Positions 25,431-39,110 are shown, counted from the stretch's first letter. The stretch: DNA of 64,000 nucleotides from Capitella teleta (GCA_000328365.1 KB298871.1:13304-77303); one strand, 5' to 3'. Numbers and translations are program-made. The notes: generated from the letters alone by a model not told the origin.

Positions 25431-28400
25431 AATGGACGTGGCTGACCAAGTGGAGACGTTAGGACAAGTCGGATATTAGAGAGACCATAGAAGTGCTGTC
25501 TTATTAAGTTCGGATATACGTGTACAAGCTCATAATGCACCTTCTGTGGAAGCTACCTGCCAGCAGTGGCATGATTTCAATATAACTCACGTAAAGAAGA
25601 AACCAAACATAATTATGATAATCAACCGAAAATTGTTGACAGCGTAACCATGGAAACCTTGGATACCATCTCAGCTTGAATGATATTGAAACTAGCCAAG
25701 CATCATTACACAAATATAGAATCAATGTATAATTCATAGTAGCCTCAATGATACCCCCTTTGAACAGGTATAGTTGTGTGATCCGTCGCCCCCGCTAGCC
25801 GAATTATTAATTACCTGCCCGTATATCATTGTGGTGACCGTTTGCACGCTGAGCCATAGCACTCAGTCTTCCCATTTGCAGGTGAGTTCATGAACACACC
25901 ACTAATGAGAACAGTGTGGAGTAACATCATAAAAACAGCTTTCCTGGCTGCCCTCGGGATTCCAGATACAAAAGTGTTGAAGGCAACAGCATTATTAGGT
26001 TACAGCCAGCAGCAATGCAGTTATGGATCTATATTCTGGCACGTGCTTTGATTTGATTTGTGGTCACGATCAGCACCCTGAAGAATGAACAGAAGCGAAT
26101 AACTGATCCCGGTGTGAGTTTTACCATCTGTGGAGCACATTGCATTGTGGGTGTATATGCTATATGATTAAACAGCTAACAGATTCAAAAACAGAAACTA
26201 AATGTTTTAAGCTGAAAGATCTAAGCCTCATATTCAACACGTGCTGAATCTTTGGTGTGATGAATGATTCATCGATCATGATTCAATAATTGGTGCATAA
26301 CAGATGCAAATGAGGCATTTGGCGAATGAAATTTCACAAAGCTTTTGCATGATAAATTGCACAGCCCAAGCACGATAAGGCACATAACATAGATAGCGCA
26401 ACAGGAGCCACCTGTTTAACATGGCATTCTCAGAGTTGATACTCGATTCTCAGAGTTAAAAACCAATTCTGAGAATTTACACTTAAGAGTGGTCTTAGGA
26501 ATAAATTCTCAGACTTAAGTCTTGAGCCTGAGCCTGAGAATCTTTGTTTAATAGCACCCCAGATATCCTTAATCGATTCAATGTTGAGGGGCTGCATTCG
26601 GTAACAATCATAATCATTTACGCACAGTAACCAGTCATTCAAAAACCTAATACCTAAATCCTTCTTATTTTCTTTTGTAATATCACATCAACAAAACCTC
26701 CCAGAAGTTATCCACTCTCTCCCATCGTGAGTGACGTACGATTCTCATAATCTCCAAGACCTCCCGATATCATAGCAAGGCACTGATAGACAAAGCATCA
26801 ACGTCTGTTCGGCACAGATTCTTTTTCGTCTCCTTCGCCCTTCTCGTCCAATCCTCTCTTCTCTTCATCATTGTTTCCTCGCGAACATCCCCGGTGGATA
26901 ATCAACTTAGAGAATATGCTCGGAGAATTTCCCAGTTACGTTGAAGCCGTTGTTTGTCTGCTATACTGCCTGATGCAATGAGTTCAGTGTCTGTTAAAGA
27001 GCCCATTATTTCATCAAGTACAAGACATGTATCGACACCAACAGATTAAACTCAATTATTATCGACGGCAATGCTATTGCATTATCGATGAGTGAGTCAA
27101 GCAATGCAGTTATTTGTCTGGTTGGGATATCAATGACAGACATATGGGATCACCGTGCGGTCAATGACCTCTGATGTAATTTTCCCAGCTCCCAAACGAA
27201 TATGATGCACTGCTACAGCATAATTATAGTCATTACACCGAAATAATAACTACATTAATGCACTTTGGATATTGCATTCATATACAAAGTCCGATAGCTA
27301 TTTCCTTAAGGTTAAACAATAAAGGCGTGCCTCTCCAATAATGAGATTAAAAAAACCTGCTCTGACAATGACATCGCAACCTTCCAGGAAACAGATATCG
27401 AATGACATATTGTCGACCACCTGTACCCAGCGGACCAATGACGACCACATAATTATGAGACATACATATTGATGGTTCATTTGTATTCAGCAGAAGAAGA
27501 GGGCGATTAATGCTAACGGAAGGTCAAATTTCGTGTTCCTCTCTAATGACCGTACAAGGGGGAGTGGTGATGCCCCGTGGTCATGCTGTGTTCGGACTGA
27601 CCGATGGCAATATGGCGGCCATTATAAGACGTATATGGAGGTCATATTGCTCTTTTTACTTGATCACAACACACCACCCGCCCCCACAGCTTAATAAGCA
27701 TCGGTAATGCGTACGTCCTTAGAGAAGGGAATAGTGTGTTTCATAGGGAAGGTATTATGCCTGGCATTTATTCTAATGTTGGTCAACACGATTATCATAA
27801 TTAATACAACAGACGGCCATAGAGCCCTGTGGCCATTGTGTTTGGAATCCGGTTGAAGGCTGAAGAGGTTGAAAGGATAAAAATTAATATGACATCCGCT
27901 TACGCTTGACATGACCATGAATGGACTGATTACAGATCTTCGACCGGATTCATTCACACATCGCATGCAGCAGGTCCTAAAGTCATGCAATGGGGTCACA
28001 CAGAGGATATAATTATATCGGATTGGTTGTGGTACAATAATAATGCATACATTCTTTGGGTTTTTTTCGTTACGTATACATTATAACCTAATCATAATTT
28101 GGCATATTCTAAGAATTTGTCTTTGATTGACTTGTGAGAGTAACGGATGTTGGCACTGCCCATTATTTCAGATCAATTATAGAATTGTATCAACATGGAA
28201 ATTGAATAAATATTTGAAGCATTTAATACTTTGTCATTATTATTGCTTATTATACTTATTTCACCCATGAAGTGAGTATTAACCGACCGAAGGCGAGATT
28301 ATACACAAAATGCAACACAAATGTTAAAACATCCAAAAAGCAATTTTTACGGAAGTATAATATTACACAGCAAATATTGTGCTCGGCAGCGGAAGCAACA

Positions 28401-28710
28401 TTGTCCAGAAATAGCGGTGCCTATGTTTCAGTGCCATCACCCCCAGAGGCGATTATCAATAAATAACTCACTGATAAAATAACTCAAGAGTAATGAATCG
28501 GTTGGATGGGAGAAACATTAGCCTGATATCGGAAGAGCTGTACTTGTGGAGCACTCAGCAACCTCAGACACTGGAGAAAGATTACAATTGAGGAATAATG
28601 CAAGAGAGTAAGGCGGGATGCAAACAGAGTAAGATCCACAATGGATGGCTGACCGATCGAGATGGGGTAAAGATGGTGAGTCACAGGCTGGGAGGGAGAG
28701 GGTCACTGAC
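25431..28710. other. Intergenic region without supported genes
   Basis: A patch at 26424-26545 repeats TTCTCAGA/TCTGAGAA in both directions and may be an old inverted-repeat element. Exon-like open frames at about 27340-27430 and 27893-27985 on - have splice-like borders, but the second is out of phase with the exon candidates upstream of it. No family is recognised. Confidence 0.35.
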
Positions 28711-28974
28711 ATTGATCATGGAGCAAAGAGTAAGCAGGTGTGATTCGCCTCCTCTCTGGTGATCCATTTGAGAGTTCATTGTAGGTTCCGTTTAATATTG
28801 CAAAAGCTTTTTCACAAATGGAGCTGCCTTGATTTGACTCGCCTATCATTGTTTGCAGCGTTGAGTTGTATTGATCACATGATCGATATGACACTTGTTG
28901 TGAAGTCAGTTTGCTGTCTTGTAACTCTGTGGGTGGGGCATCGTGATGGGTTGTCATTGTACTTGAAACAATAG
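28711..28974 (-). CDS. Candidate internal exon, unknown protein (exon B)
   Basis: 264 bp open on -, bounded by a strong acceptor (TTGTCTTCAG) and a GTCAGT donor. It encodes about 87 residues rich in Ser, Thr and Gln, for example SICEKAFAILNGTYNEL and PERRRITPAYSLL. It begins in phase 1, which fits the phase-1 end of the exon candidate at 29485-29650. Low-complexity bias is absent, which argues for real coding. I do not recognise the family, and no following exon could be joined with confidence. Confidence 0.35.
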
Positions 28975-29484
28975 CTGAAGACAATTTATGTACATTCTAC
29001 TCAGGTAAGCAGGAGCGCAGGCTTTGTTTACATCTCGGGTTACTGCAGACATGACGTAAGACAACCGGAAGTGGCTATATTTGGCTTTCAGTTGCACCTG
29101 TTTCTTCAGCCCCCATTATGAACGAGTTCAATGTGCAGCTTTAACACGAGTTGATGATAAATGCAGGAAGCTGGTGTCATTTGTAGGCATTGAAGGTAAT
29201 CAGCGCAGTCGTCTTGTAGTACCAACACAATCAGTACGACTTAGCATTAACTTATTGCATGTAGGCTTACGTCAATGAGAGAAAACATATAACAAAATAT
29301 AAGAGTTTTTATGGCGACAACTGCACTCAAAGTGATTACACACGTTACAAGAGGGGATAAAGGTATCGAAGATAGGCGCCACTTTCAGAGACAATCCCTG
29401 CTTAAGAGTGAGGAAATGCATTACCACTATTTTTTGCCCCTTTGAGCGTGCGTAAGAGATGGCAGACCACCTGTTGCCACTCAC

Positions 29485-29650
29485 ACCCCAGCATCAAAGA
29501 GAAAGGCGAAGACACGTCTCTAAAAGGTGGCGTCATATTTGTGATCAGATCTTCTGTAGAGGCAAGGGTAACGAAGCCATACCCAGAGTAACTCTGCAAA
29601 GGGACACGTGACTTTGGTAAGCAGAAATCTCCTCCAGAAGCACTCTTCAC
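29485..29650 (-). CDS. Candidate internal exon, unknown protein (exon A)
   Basis: 166 bp open on -, from an AAACAG acceptor (phase 0) to a GTGAGT donor (phase 1). It encodes 55 residues including LPKSRVPLQSYSGYGFVTL. The block GYGFVTL resembles an RNP1 motif of RNA-recognition domains, but the rest of an RRM is not present. Its phase joins it to exon B about 510 bp downstream. Function unknown. Confidence 0.33.
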
Positions 29651-32600
29651 CTGTTTAGCAGATGGGTAGATTAATTGGCGGTGTTTATTAAATAGTTAAT
29701 AGCCATTTGTGCAAATGAGGTCACGATGAAGAATCTGACTGCAAGCATGGACATGGTGTGTGAAAGGGAGATCAATTGCCTCACGGCTACATTACACATG
29801 TACCTGGTAATCTAACAAAGCAGATATCAACTACTGAGAATGGTATACACCGATGGTATGAAGCTTTCAATAACCGCTTTGCAATGTGTTACTGGAAAGC
29901 TATAAATCCCATATTATATTCTTATCCACACCTTGATTACTCAGGTAATGAAATAATCAAAGGAAGTCCTACAATACTATGGCTAATCAATAATTTCAGC
30001 TGAAACGTTTTCAGTATATGGATCACGTCCTGTTATATCGAAGGAATGATGAACGCGGCTTTCAGGCAGGAAGGATAAAAAGGCAGATCGCATGCAATCA
30101 TGAAGCCATTGGTGCTTCTGTAAAGGGAATTATTGAAGCCTTTCATAGCTATCGATTCTCCCTGCTGCGGCCATACTGAAATACCTATTATATCAGACAA
30201 GAGATGAAAGGTTCCATTGCCTCTTCTTCTCTCTCTTCGTTTGGCCAAATCTTTCCTTCCCCTCATTCGCCACCCATGAGTTGTATGTCTGTGTGCGCTG
30301 TTTTCTCTTGCAATGTTCTGTTTGCGACCGTCCAATTTATGAAGGTTTAAACCAATCTCCAAAAGTCGATCTTTTTTAGGCTTATTTGATTGGTATGTCT
30401 AACATCTCGCCCCCTCAAGAAATGAGGTAAGACAAGATGATTAGTTAATGCTACCACGTTTTATTGTGTTAATTGAGTACTAGTATATGTCAATGTCATC
30501 CACCCACGATATAGCAATATACCTGGTGAGCATTCAATAACACGAGTCACTCCACGTAAAGGGGACGTGACATAACACTCCGTTAAGTCCAAACCCATGA
30601 TTGCAGTCGCAATGCAATCCACCATGTCCCGGGTCTTTCTACAAAAGCCATTGTAACGCAGGCAGTGAGAAAAGCCGATAAAGAATGGATGAATAGAAGT
30701 CTTCCATCTCAGATTGGAGAATAAATGTCGACCGTAGCTCCATTGAAGAAGTCCATAAACGCAGAAATGGTGTCAATGTTGGGATGCTGGACGTCCATTT
30801 CGTCGAAGGTGGAATTCCGGATAAAAGTTCTTCTACTATATGCGACGTCTGTCCTCACTGCTACATTGTAGCAAAGCAGCGTAACAAGGTATTCGTGGTT
30901 GTACATTGGTTTCTCCACCATAGTCCCGTGCTATGAATAGCCAGATGAGAAATGCAGTGTTTTCCTCTCATCATGCAGGAATTGAATATGAATTATATTC
31001 TGCATGCAAACATGAGTTTATAATATTGTAGCACACTACGCTCAATCGACCTTCTTCTGATGCAGTTGAACTCCGAAGCACCGAATAATTGAATCGACAA
31101 TTGCATTGCCTGTGACTGATGCAATCATAATACATACACTTTGCAGATGACATAACATCACCAAAGGACACTATTTAATGACATCAGGCATAAACGATAT
31201 TGAATAAAAAATCATATAATCTGAATGGCGTGGAAACCGGATTATTACCAATGATTGATCAAATTGAGAATGTCATCAATTTTCACAAGCAATTATATGA
31301 AGTGACAACGTGAACAGCTCAGCGAGTCTTATATATTTCTAATGACCTGGAGGAATTAAGTACATCCCTTCGTCTTCCTTGTGCCACATTAAGTGAAGGG
31401 CTTGTATTAATCGCATTATGTATGGTTTGACCTTTGACCTATATGATTTCATAATCAGTGCATACTAGACAATATACTCCAGGATTTTGAGTCACTAATT
31501 ATTTCCATGGATGAGATCTAGTATCAGGACCTCCTTGGGAAGTGGTCATTTGCACTTGGAATTGGTCATTAAAATCGATATTTCGAGGTCATTTCTATGT
31601 GTAATGGAATGGGTTTTCAAGGGCATAGTGTATACCAAAAGTGTTTTGGTTCGACACTTAGTGGTTCATAATGATAACTGAGATGAGGCGTACAACGACA
31701 GCAAAGGGAAGATTATACGTCTAATGCCTTCGTTGGAAATAGATTTGCTCCTTCCACAGCTTCTACAGCCGCGAGTGAAAAAAAAAAAATCCTTTCAATA
31801 TCAGAATATTTCCAAGAATTAGCTCTCGCTCCTCACAATGCATTATGTAACAGGTGATATTACACCTGTCAACTTCATCATGCGAAACACCAATACCTGA
31901 CCTATAATCGCGAAAGGAATTGCTCTTAATACACAAAATGCCGATACGTGCATCAGAATATCGATCGCAACATCAGCAAATGTGATTCAACTCTTTAATT
32001 TACGAGAAACCCGAGATTCGTTTTATATCTCATTGCATTAATAACAGACAGTGCACTCCATCCAATACCATATGCCATGTTTGTAAACATAATAAATATT
32101 CCGATCGTGGTCGATGAGAAACGGGTGTTGCGAGGCAAACAACAGTGCCTCGCCATAGTTCACACACCTAAACCTCTGGATTATTAGCAGAACGAAATAC
32201 AAAACGCTGTTTTGGGTTTACATAACAGCATCACGCAACCTATGTATTAGAATCGTATTGCAGCTACGGACAACACTCTTGCCTTCAACATTCACGTGCT
32301 GAGCAAATAAGTAGCTGTTTAATCCAACACCAGTGTACCCTTTAGCAACCACCACTGAAATGTCAGCCAATGATAATTATCCAAAACACTTATGGGCAAT
32401 CATATAATGGTTGTTAATTGAATTGAATGAGGAAATGTTGCATTATGAGATAACGGCGACGCTGCTGCCGAGTGTGTATTTCAGTGAGAGTTGTGAGGTG
32501 CACCGAGACAAGCAATGGAAACATAAGAAAACCTGTGTATGTACTAAATCTCTGCTCATGGAACGAGGTATGATTACTTCAATATTTTCTTCTAATGAGA

Positions 32601-33230
32601 TACACACAAGCATGATAGACATGATTGCTGTAGGTGGCTTTTAAATGGAGTATTGCTTCAAGGCCGTTCGAATTATGCCTGATGCCCCAGGATTAGCACG
32701 AAGGGATCTCTGGATCTTCTGATCAGCCACGACTGCCTCAGGGATCGCAAAAAGCCTCCGTGTCGCAGTGAGAGGTCGGGGATCCCTCGCCCTACTCACC
32801 AATGTATTATTCAGACAGGGAAGGATTTCTGATCTTCAGAGCGTAATGTGCAGTACCGTTGTCTTGTAAAGCAGGTCACGCTGACATGATTTTAGGGCTC
32901 TCAAGCATTGGTTCAGTCGATATTGCAAGGATTGTGTGGTCATTTAGCAGTAGCAAATGGGTTTGCAGCGCAGCTCGGTCACCAGTTGCAACTATTCTGA
33001 TTACCAGAATAATCAGGTGAAGTATTATACCGTAAGGAACGACCCATAGGCCAACATGCAACGGATGCAGATTTCTTGTGGCCATATCCTCAATAAATTC
33101 AACTATACAAATAATATAAAAAGGTGAGCTTTGACGTCAGGAGCTTTGTACAAAGCAGTTTTTTTAAGACTATAGAGAAGTACTCCCACTGGAGAATCGT
33201 GTGCCATCTTTTGAGTCAGCATCTATTCTT
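29651..33230. other. Intergenic or intronic region, one weak exon candidate
   Basis: On -, about 30745-30885 reads an open, non-repetitive peptide with TFIRNSTFDEMDVQHPN, but the nearby splice sites are weak. The rest is AT-rich and shows no element that I recognise, only an A run near 31780. Confidence 0.3.
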
Positions 33231-34013
33231 AAACAAGAGACCCAAACAAGAGACTCAAACAGGAAACCCAAACAAGAGACTCAAACAAGAGACTCAACCA
33301 AGAGACTCAAACAGGAGACCCAAACAAGAGACTCAAATAAGAGACTCAAACAAGAGACTCAAACAAGAGACTCAAACAGGAGACCCAAACAAGAGACTCA
33401 AAGATGAGACCCAAACAAGAGACTCAAACATGAGACCCAAACAAGAGACTCAAATAAGAGACTCAAACAAGAGACTCAAACAAAAGACTCAAACAGGAGA
33501 CCCAAACAAGAGACTCAAACAGGAGACTCAAACAAGATACCCAAACAAGAGACCCAAACAAGAGACTCAAATAAGAGACTCAAACAGGAGACCCAAACAA
33601 GAGACTCAAACAGGAGACCCAAACAAAAGACTCAAACAGGAGACCCAAACAAGAGACTCAAACAGGAGACTCAAACAAGAGACTCAAACAGGAGACTCAA
33701 ACAGGAAACCCAAACAAGAGACTCAAACAGGAGACCCAAACAAGAGACTCAAACAGGAGACCCAAACAAGAGACTCAAAGATGAGACCCAAACAAGAGAC
33801 TCAAATAAGAGACTCAAACAAGAGACTCAAACAAGAGACTCAAACAGGAGACCCAAACAAGAGACTCAAACAAGAGACTCAAACAAGAGAGTCAACCAAG
33901 AGACTCAAACAGGAGACCCAAACAAGAGACTCAAACAGGAGACCCAAACAAGAGACTCAAACAAGAGACTCAAACAGGAAGCCCAAACAAGAGACTCAAA
34001 CCAGAGATTAAAG
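33231..34013. repeat. 13-bp minisatellite, about 60 units
   Basis: Tandem units of consensus AAACAAGAGACTC with common variants (AGGAGACCC, AAGATGAGACCC, AATAAGAGACTC). About 783 bp divided by 13 gives 60 units. A block beginning with the AAGATGAGACCC variant occurs near 33391 and again near 33777, so the array grew partly by larger duplications. Because 13 is not a multiple of 3 and no + frame makes a stop, a 295-codon frame crosses it with a 13-residue repeat. I treat that frame as a by-product of the array. Confidence 0.95.
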
Positions 34014-35135
34014 CAAAACAAGCACAAAACAAGAATTTACCTGTAATAAAACATTGATTGGTTGTGAAAAGCAAATTGACTTTGGTAGGCTGTGCTTACT
34101 ACACGTCAGACATAGGGCCGCATATGGCGTCAGCTTCAGGAAATGACCAAGAGATTTATGAAGCCATCCCAGCTTCTTTCCTCTCGGATAAATCCCTTTC
34201 GTGGAGCACTGCGGTCATTTTTGATTTAGAGGGAAGTTGTCTTACTGCATAACAACGTGCTGACTTATCGATGCTGTTCTTTGTACGTGAATCAGGCAGA
34301 GTCGTTACACACGTGACTTCCTTACACGGGCTTTAAACTGAGAGCAATTATATTATAAGAACACAACATTTGCGAAGGCAGCAAGTCGGTTCTTAGTGGT
34401 ATGATGCCCAGAGTAGCAAATCAAACATTTACAATGCTGGTTACAATCGAATGTCACCTCGTCATTGATTTACATTCCAATATTCTAGCGAGAATTTTTA
34501 CCATTAGTCCTGGTCACTCCTTGACTCAATCATTAGAGTGAATAAAGATTGTCGTCCTAATTGACTTCAGAGGGGTTTGTTATTCAGGATGACCATGAGA
34601 CAACCCTAAATACTCAATCTCAAGGGACCTCATTATACCCACCAAGAGAACATTTAAATTATTGTTGGTTGGTTGGTTCAATAGTATCACGAAAAGAAAG
34701 GCAAAATCAGAGCCAATTAGTTATGAGTCTTGCGTAGTGGGAACAAGTGTCGATCTCATGCGCACACGACACAACAGGCCGCTGAGTTAGATTCAACAAG
34801 ATTGGAACTGTTTTCTTTCGTAAGTGAAATTCAGTGCATGTATATTACGGAGAAGCAGTTTTACGTACGGTTTTAGCGAGGGTATTGCTGTGTTGCGAAT
34901 TTGTGCTGGCAGGGTATTCACATGACGCCCTTGTGATTTGTCGATGTCATTTTGGGCCCAAGTATTTTGGGAAACTGACAGAGAGAAAAATTGCTTGTCA
35001 TCTACAGTCAGCTTGTAAGATGAAGACAAAGTGTTCATGCCAACACCGAAACAATAATGGTCAAACTGGATAGTGGACACTGGGCAAAACAATACACTAT
35101 AGGATACGATCGTTCAGTTTGTTTCCGAATTGCAG
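34014..35135. other. Intergenic DNA, nothing recognised
   Basis: The array decays into A-rich sequence to about 34045. Beyond it I see no coding exon, RNA gene or named repeat. Confidence 0.4.
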
Positions 35136-35270
35136 GATGGGCAAAGAAAGATAGTGCGGGCGTCAATGTCGGCACACGCAATATCGCCGTATGTGTCTGA
35201 TGAAGTCTACCGTCACATCACTCAGCACAGGGTGACCTTGGGATCAAATCATGAAATGGACCTCCTGCAG
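35136..35270 (+). CDS. Candidate internal exon, unknown protein
   Basis: 45 codons, phase 0 at both ends, from acceptor CCGAATTGCAG to donor GTGCTC (weak). The peptide is unbiased and includes PYVSDEVYRHITQH and LGSNHEMDLL. No partner exon is visible nearby and no family is recognised, so chance remains possible. Confidence 0.25.
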
Positions 35271-36480
35271 GTGCTCTTAGGCAGCTGCTTGTTTTGTCGT
35301 TATTCGAATTGCAAATGGTGTCCATGTCAGCGAGGAGCAAGATAATTATTGTTTCGGTCTGTAATCGCGTATTTCACATAATTGTCAATGTATAAAGGTT
35401 TTAAAACTCCTACTTCGTTCGAAAAATTTGTTTGTTTTTTTTTGTTTTTTTGTTTTTTTCTCGATGTAAGATTGCATAACAAAACCTTCGAATGCAGTTC
35501 GCCCAAATGTGGACATTTTTCTTCTTTCTTTTCGGAGAATTGGGATGACTGATCATCTGGAAATGGCACATGTACTAACGCCCCCTCAAGCTATCACTTG
35601 CACTCCATCTATCTTCTAGATTGCACTGTGACCCATTGTTGTGTTGTCCATTGAATCAAATAAGTGGGATCATCACGCAGGCTGCCCCAAACGACTGCTA
35701 CAATCAATGCCTAATTTTGAAATAGAAAACAGCCAAAATTCGGAACCTTAATTGAAAAGAAATGAAGCTTTCCCAGTAGCTGCATGGGCGTAATCCTTTA
35801 GTGACTATAAAGAGATGATGGAAAAGACCAGAGAACTGTCATGAACAGGAAAGAGAATGCATTAGTTCAACCAGCACCTGCTCTCTGCCATAAAACCTCT
35901 ACTCGGAACCATTTGGGGCATAAAGTTGCAATCGTTTATGAATAGACGATTTTCAAGGATGCAATGCATTACGTAAATTGTGTTTACACAAAGGATTAAT
36001 CCACAGGTGTGCAGTTATTCCAGTACATGTAATGACTGCCTGTTCCATTACTAATACATGTATACTAGAGGCGAAAATGTAATGAACACTCCATTGCACT
36101 GCCTTCAGTGCCTCATGAGGGCACAGTCAGAGTAGAGATTCACTCCTTTTGTGTATACCTTCGTGACATATATCACAAAGCCCTCTAGGTTTTACGAAAG
36201 AATACACAGTAACAGTTATTATCAAGAAAGGCGACTTAGAAATGATTCCAGGAAAGTCTGGTGGCCTACAATGACATCAGAAGATCTAATTAAGAGAACT
36301 AATTTCGAGGCACCATCAAGGAACCACGCCCAAGGGAGATTGGCTAGAATGACCTAAGGTGAAAGCAGTCCTAATTGATGCTTTTGCCCGTGAACAAAAA
36401 TCAATGAACATCAAAGGGTAGATCGTTGTAAAATGAGCTAAATGACCAGAATGACCCTAAGGGTAAGGTTGATTTATATC
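35271..36480. other. Intergenic DNA, nothing recognised
   Basis: AT-rich with T runs at about 35427-35460. The open frame at 36151-36357 has no splice or family support. It ends at the poly(T) of a LINE. Confidence 0.4.
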
Positions 36481-37365
36481 TTTTTTTTTTTTTTTTTTTT
36501 TTAATAATAATAATAATTTATTCAGTAAAACGTGAGAAAATGTGCAATAATGAAGTTGTGGCTGAAGCACGAGTGCTTTTGTGCCACGATGAGAATTTAC
36601 ATAAAGTGAAGTATATGAAAAAAGGTGCATTGGAGCGAGTTTTGTTTTTTGTTACACGAACAGAGAGGTAATTTATATTACATTTACAGAGAACACAGAA
36701 AAAGAAGAATGAAAAACGAAGAGAGAGAGAAAAAACAATAATATTTAGGAGTGACAGTGGGTGGAGAAACGAATTGTAAATGAATGGTATACTATAATGT
36801 AATGTTTTTTTGCCTTAAGACCGTTCTACAATAGGGTTGGACAATTTTACAACTTGTGCTTGATCTTGTATTTTGACCATGGATAACAGGGGTTAGGTGA
36901 AAAGTTTGAGTGACGGGATTGGGAAGCATGTGGTTAGTTAGTTTGAACGTAAACATTGAAGTGCAATATATATACAAATCCTCAAGTGTCAGAAGCGTGC
37001 ACTCTTTAAACAAAGGTAGGGAATGTGTTAGGGGAGGTTTATTTGAGATAATTCTAATTGCCTTTTTCTGTAGACGGAACAAACGGTTTATATGTTGGCT
37101 GGCTGCCTTTCCCCATATGATATTACAATAAGTCAGGTATGGGAGAATTAAACTGTTATATAACATGATCAAGGTAGCTCTGTTGACAAATTTAGATGTT
37201 TTATATATGATTCCTATCGATTTAGATACCTTGTTACAAGTTTGAATCAGATGTTCAGCAAACGTCAGTTTGTTGTCTATTTTTACTCCGAGGAAGGTTG
37301 TGGTTTTAACGGTGTCAATGACAACATATCCGTTGTAAAAAGGCTGCATGTATGGATTGCCACCA
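36481..37365 (-). mobile_element. 5'-truncated CR1/jockey-like LINE with poly(A) tail
   Basis: On - an open frame (37349-36792, 185 residues) carries the end of a non-LTR reverse transcriptase: FLGVKIDNKLTF, then CNKVSKSIGI, LYNSLILPYLTYCNIIWG and RLQKKAIRII, the usual thumb/C-terminal blocks of CR1/jockey ORF2. About 290 bp of 3' UTR follow, then a tail of A22 with TTA units (T22 at 36481-36502 on +). The uninterrupted frame suggests a recent insertion. The catalytic palm is absent, so the copy is dead on arrival. No clear target duplication was found, and the 5' break is placed at about 37365. Confidence 0.82.
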
Positions 37366-38696
37366 GATCAATGAAAGCGCAATCCTATTTTGCTTTCTCT
37401 GATCAAAATATTGACATGATGAGAGTATTGGGTCAATGGAAATATGATGATACCGAGCACCCAATGGAATGACATTTCACATCCATAATATTATGAAATT
37501 GCCAAGACCTTGATCAAGTGAGAGATGCGTTGACAGTATTGAGATAAAAGGCTGATAGATGGATACTCAACATGTCTGCTAAGGTGGAGCTATTGTCAAT
37601 GCACCAGGCGAGGTGGTAATGACAGGGTGCCAAAGGCATAAAATCCGGTGTTCCGTCTTCATCTCGCCATAGACATTGGTTGACCTCGGTTTTGACCGAC
37701 TTTTGGTCAAGAAAGTGAATTCAAGGTGAAAGTATTTAGTGTGCTTTGGTATGAGTCCAACACAGAGAAGCATCCCTATTCATATGAGAATAAAATATTG
37801 CACTAAACGTCTGGGAAAAGTTAAACGACTTTGTGTTTGAAATGACACTCCCTGGATAAAAGTCGACAGGGGTCACTAACGGTATGCATTTTTGAGACAG
37901 ATAGTCTTGGTGCCTACGGTGAACAAGCCTGTACGTACAGGACTCTATCAGTATAAGCTTAGATTGTCAGATTGCTTTGCACCTAGATGATTACCAGAAC
38001 ATTGACAATGATAGTTTATTCTCCATAGACTATCGTATGACAATTGCATCGACTGAAGAACCCAGCCCACGCCATTCAAGGTACATGCATATAACACACA
38101 ATGTAATAACAAGTGCGTCATGAGCCATACGCTTCTGTAGCATTTCTACAGTAACAATGGACACTGTACATGATTTAGCTTGTATATAAACATTGCCTGG
38201 TAGATCCACACCATACATGTTGCACACTATAAATATCCCGGATTCTGAATCAGCTATCAGCACTACAAAATAATGAACCATTTGATGGAGCAGTAATCGA
38301 GTCATTACTTGAACACAAGCACACATAGGATATTGACCCGCGCACCATATCATCAGGTGTAATGAGACACTGTTCAAAAAAAGAAAGAGGTCATCATTTC
38401 CCCATCCGTTATTTGTCAATTCATTCTGCGGACGATTGGCGTTGTTGCCAAGTCAACGAAACCATTTTCCACCAAAGTTAATTATAACATCACCATCATC
38501 ATCATAATATCGGAGCTCTGGTAATGATTGCTGAAGATCAAAGTCGTAGGTGAAAAATTAATTCTCTTTGATCAAATAATAATTTTTGGGGCAAATATGA
38601 TGTTATTTGGTGCGTATTTTGACAACACAAAATCGTGTATTACACAGGTACATTGATGCACATACCATTGACCTTATTGGTGCACATGCCACTGAC
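37366..38696. other. Intergenic DNA, nothing recognised
   Basis: Flank of the LINE. The long - frame at 38030-38419 has unbiased hydrophobic content but no splice sites or family match. Confidence 0.35.
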
Positions 38697-38785
38697 CTTT
38701 CGAGTTTATTCACGTGATTTATCCGCTTATTAACTGGTTTCGGTGACGGTGAGATGATCGGCGTTTCCGTTAGTTGCTCCGCCAT
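38697..38785 (-). CDS. Candidate first exon ending KLE-R (copy 2), unknown gene
   Basis: ATG at 38785 in the context GATATGG opens 29 codons ending NHVNKLE, then AG and a GTCAGT donor (phase 2, so the split residue is Arg or Ser). It carries SPSPKPVNKRI. The exon at 41456-41607 has the same ending, the same phase and a similar Ser-Pro-rich lead. They look like alternative first exons of one gene, or N-termini of two tandem paralogs, with the rest further down the - strand. Family not recognised. Confidence 0.42.
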
Positions 38786-39110
38786 ATCCTATCCCATGCA
38801 ATTAACAGTAGGAAGCAACTGGGAACAGGTAAGCACTCGATGCGATTGATCAACCCAGGAGCTACGCCGCAAGCTGATGCCTCCAAGCAAGAAGAATGGG
38901 CATATATACCAGGCCTGTTTTATCGCCTCTCCATTGCAACCATCTTCAATGAGCGTGTGGTGTAGTGGGAGGAGGAAAGCTATTAGCCTTTACTGAATAG
39001 GTGCTGAGGTGGGTTTTTTTTTTTCAGAATCAATCAACGAAGGGCGTTAACTCATTGTAATAAGTCTGTAAGATGAAGGTGTTTTGCTAGTTAAATAGAA
39101 CACCTGTATG

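Noticed and set aside
25274-25540. Open frame with a Val-Arg repeat on -
   Set aside because: It is simply the telomeric CCCTAA array read in another strand and frame.
33124-34011. 295-residue Gln/Thr/Lys-rich protein
   Set aside because: The whole frame follows from the 13-bp minisatellite. There is no start context, splice site or family.
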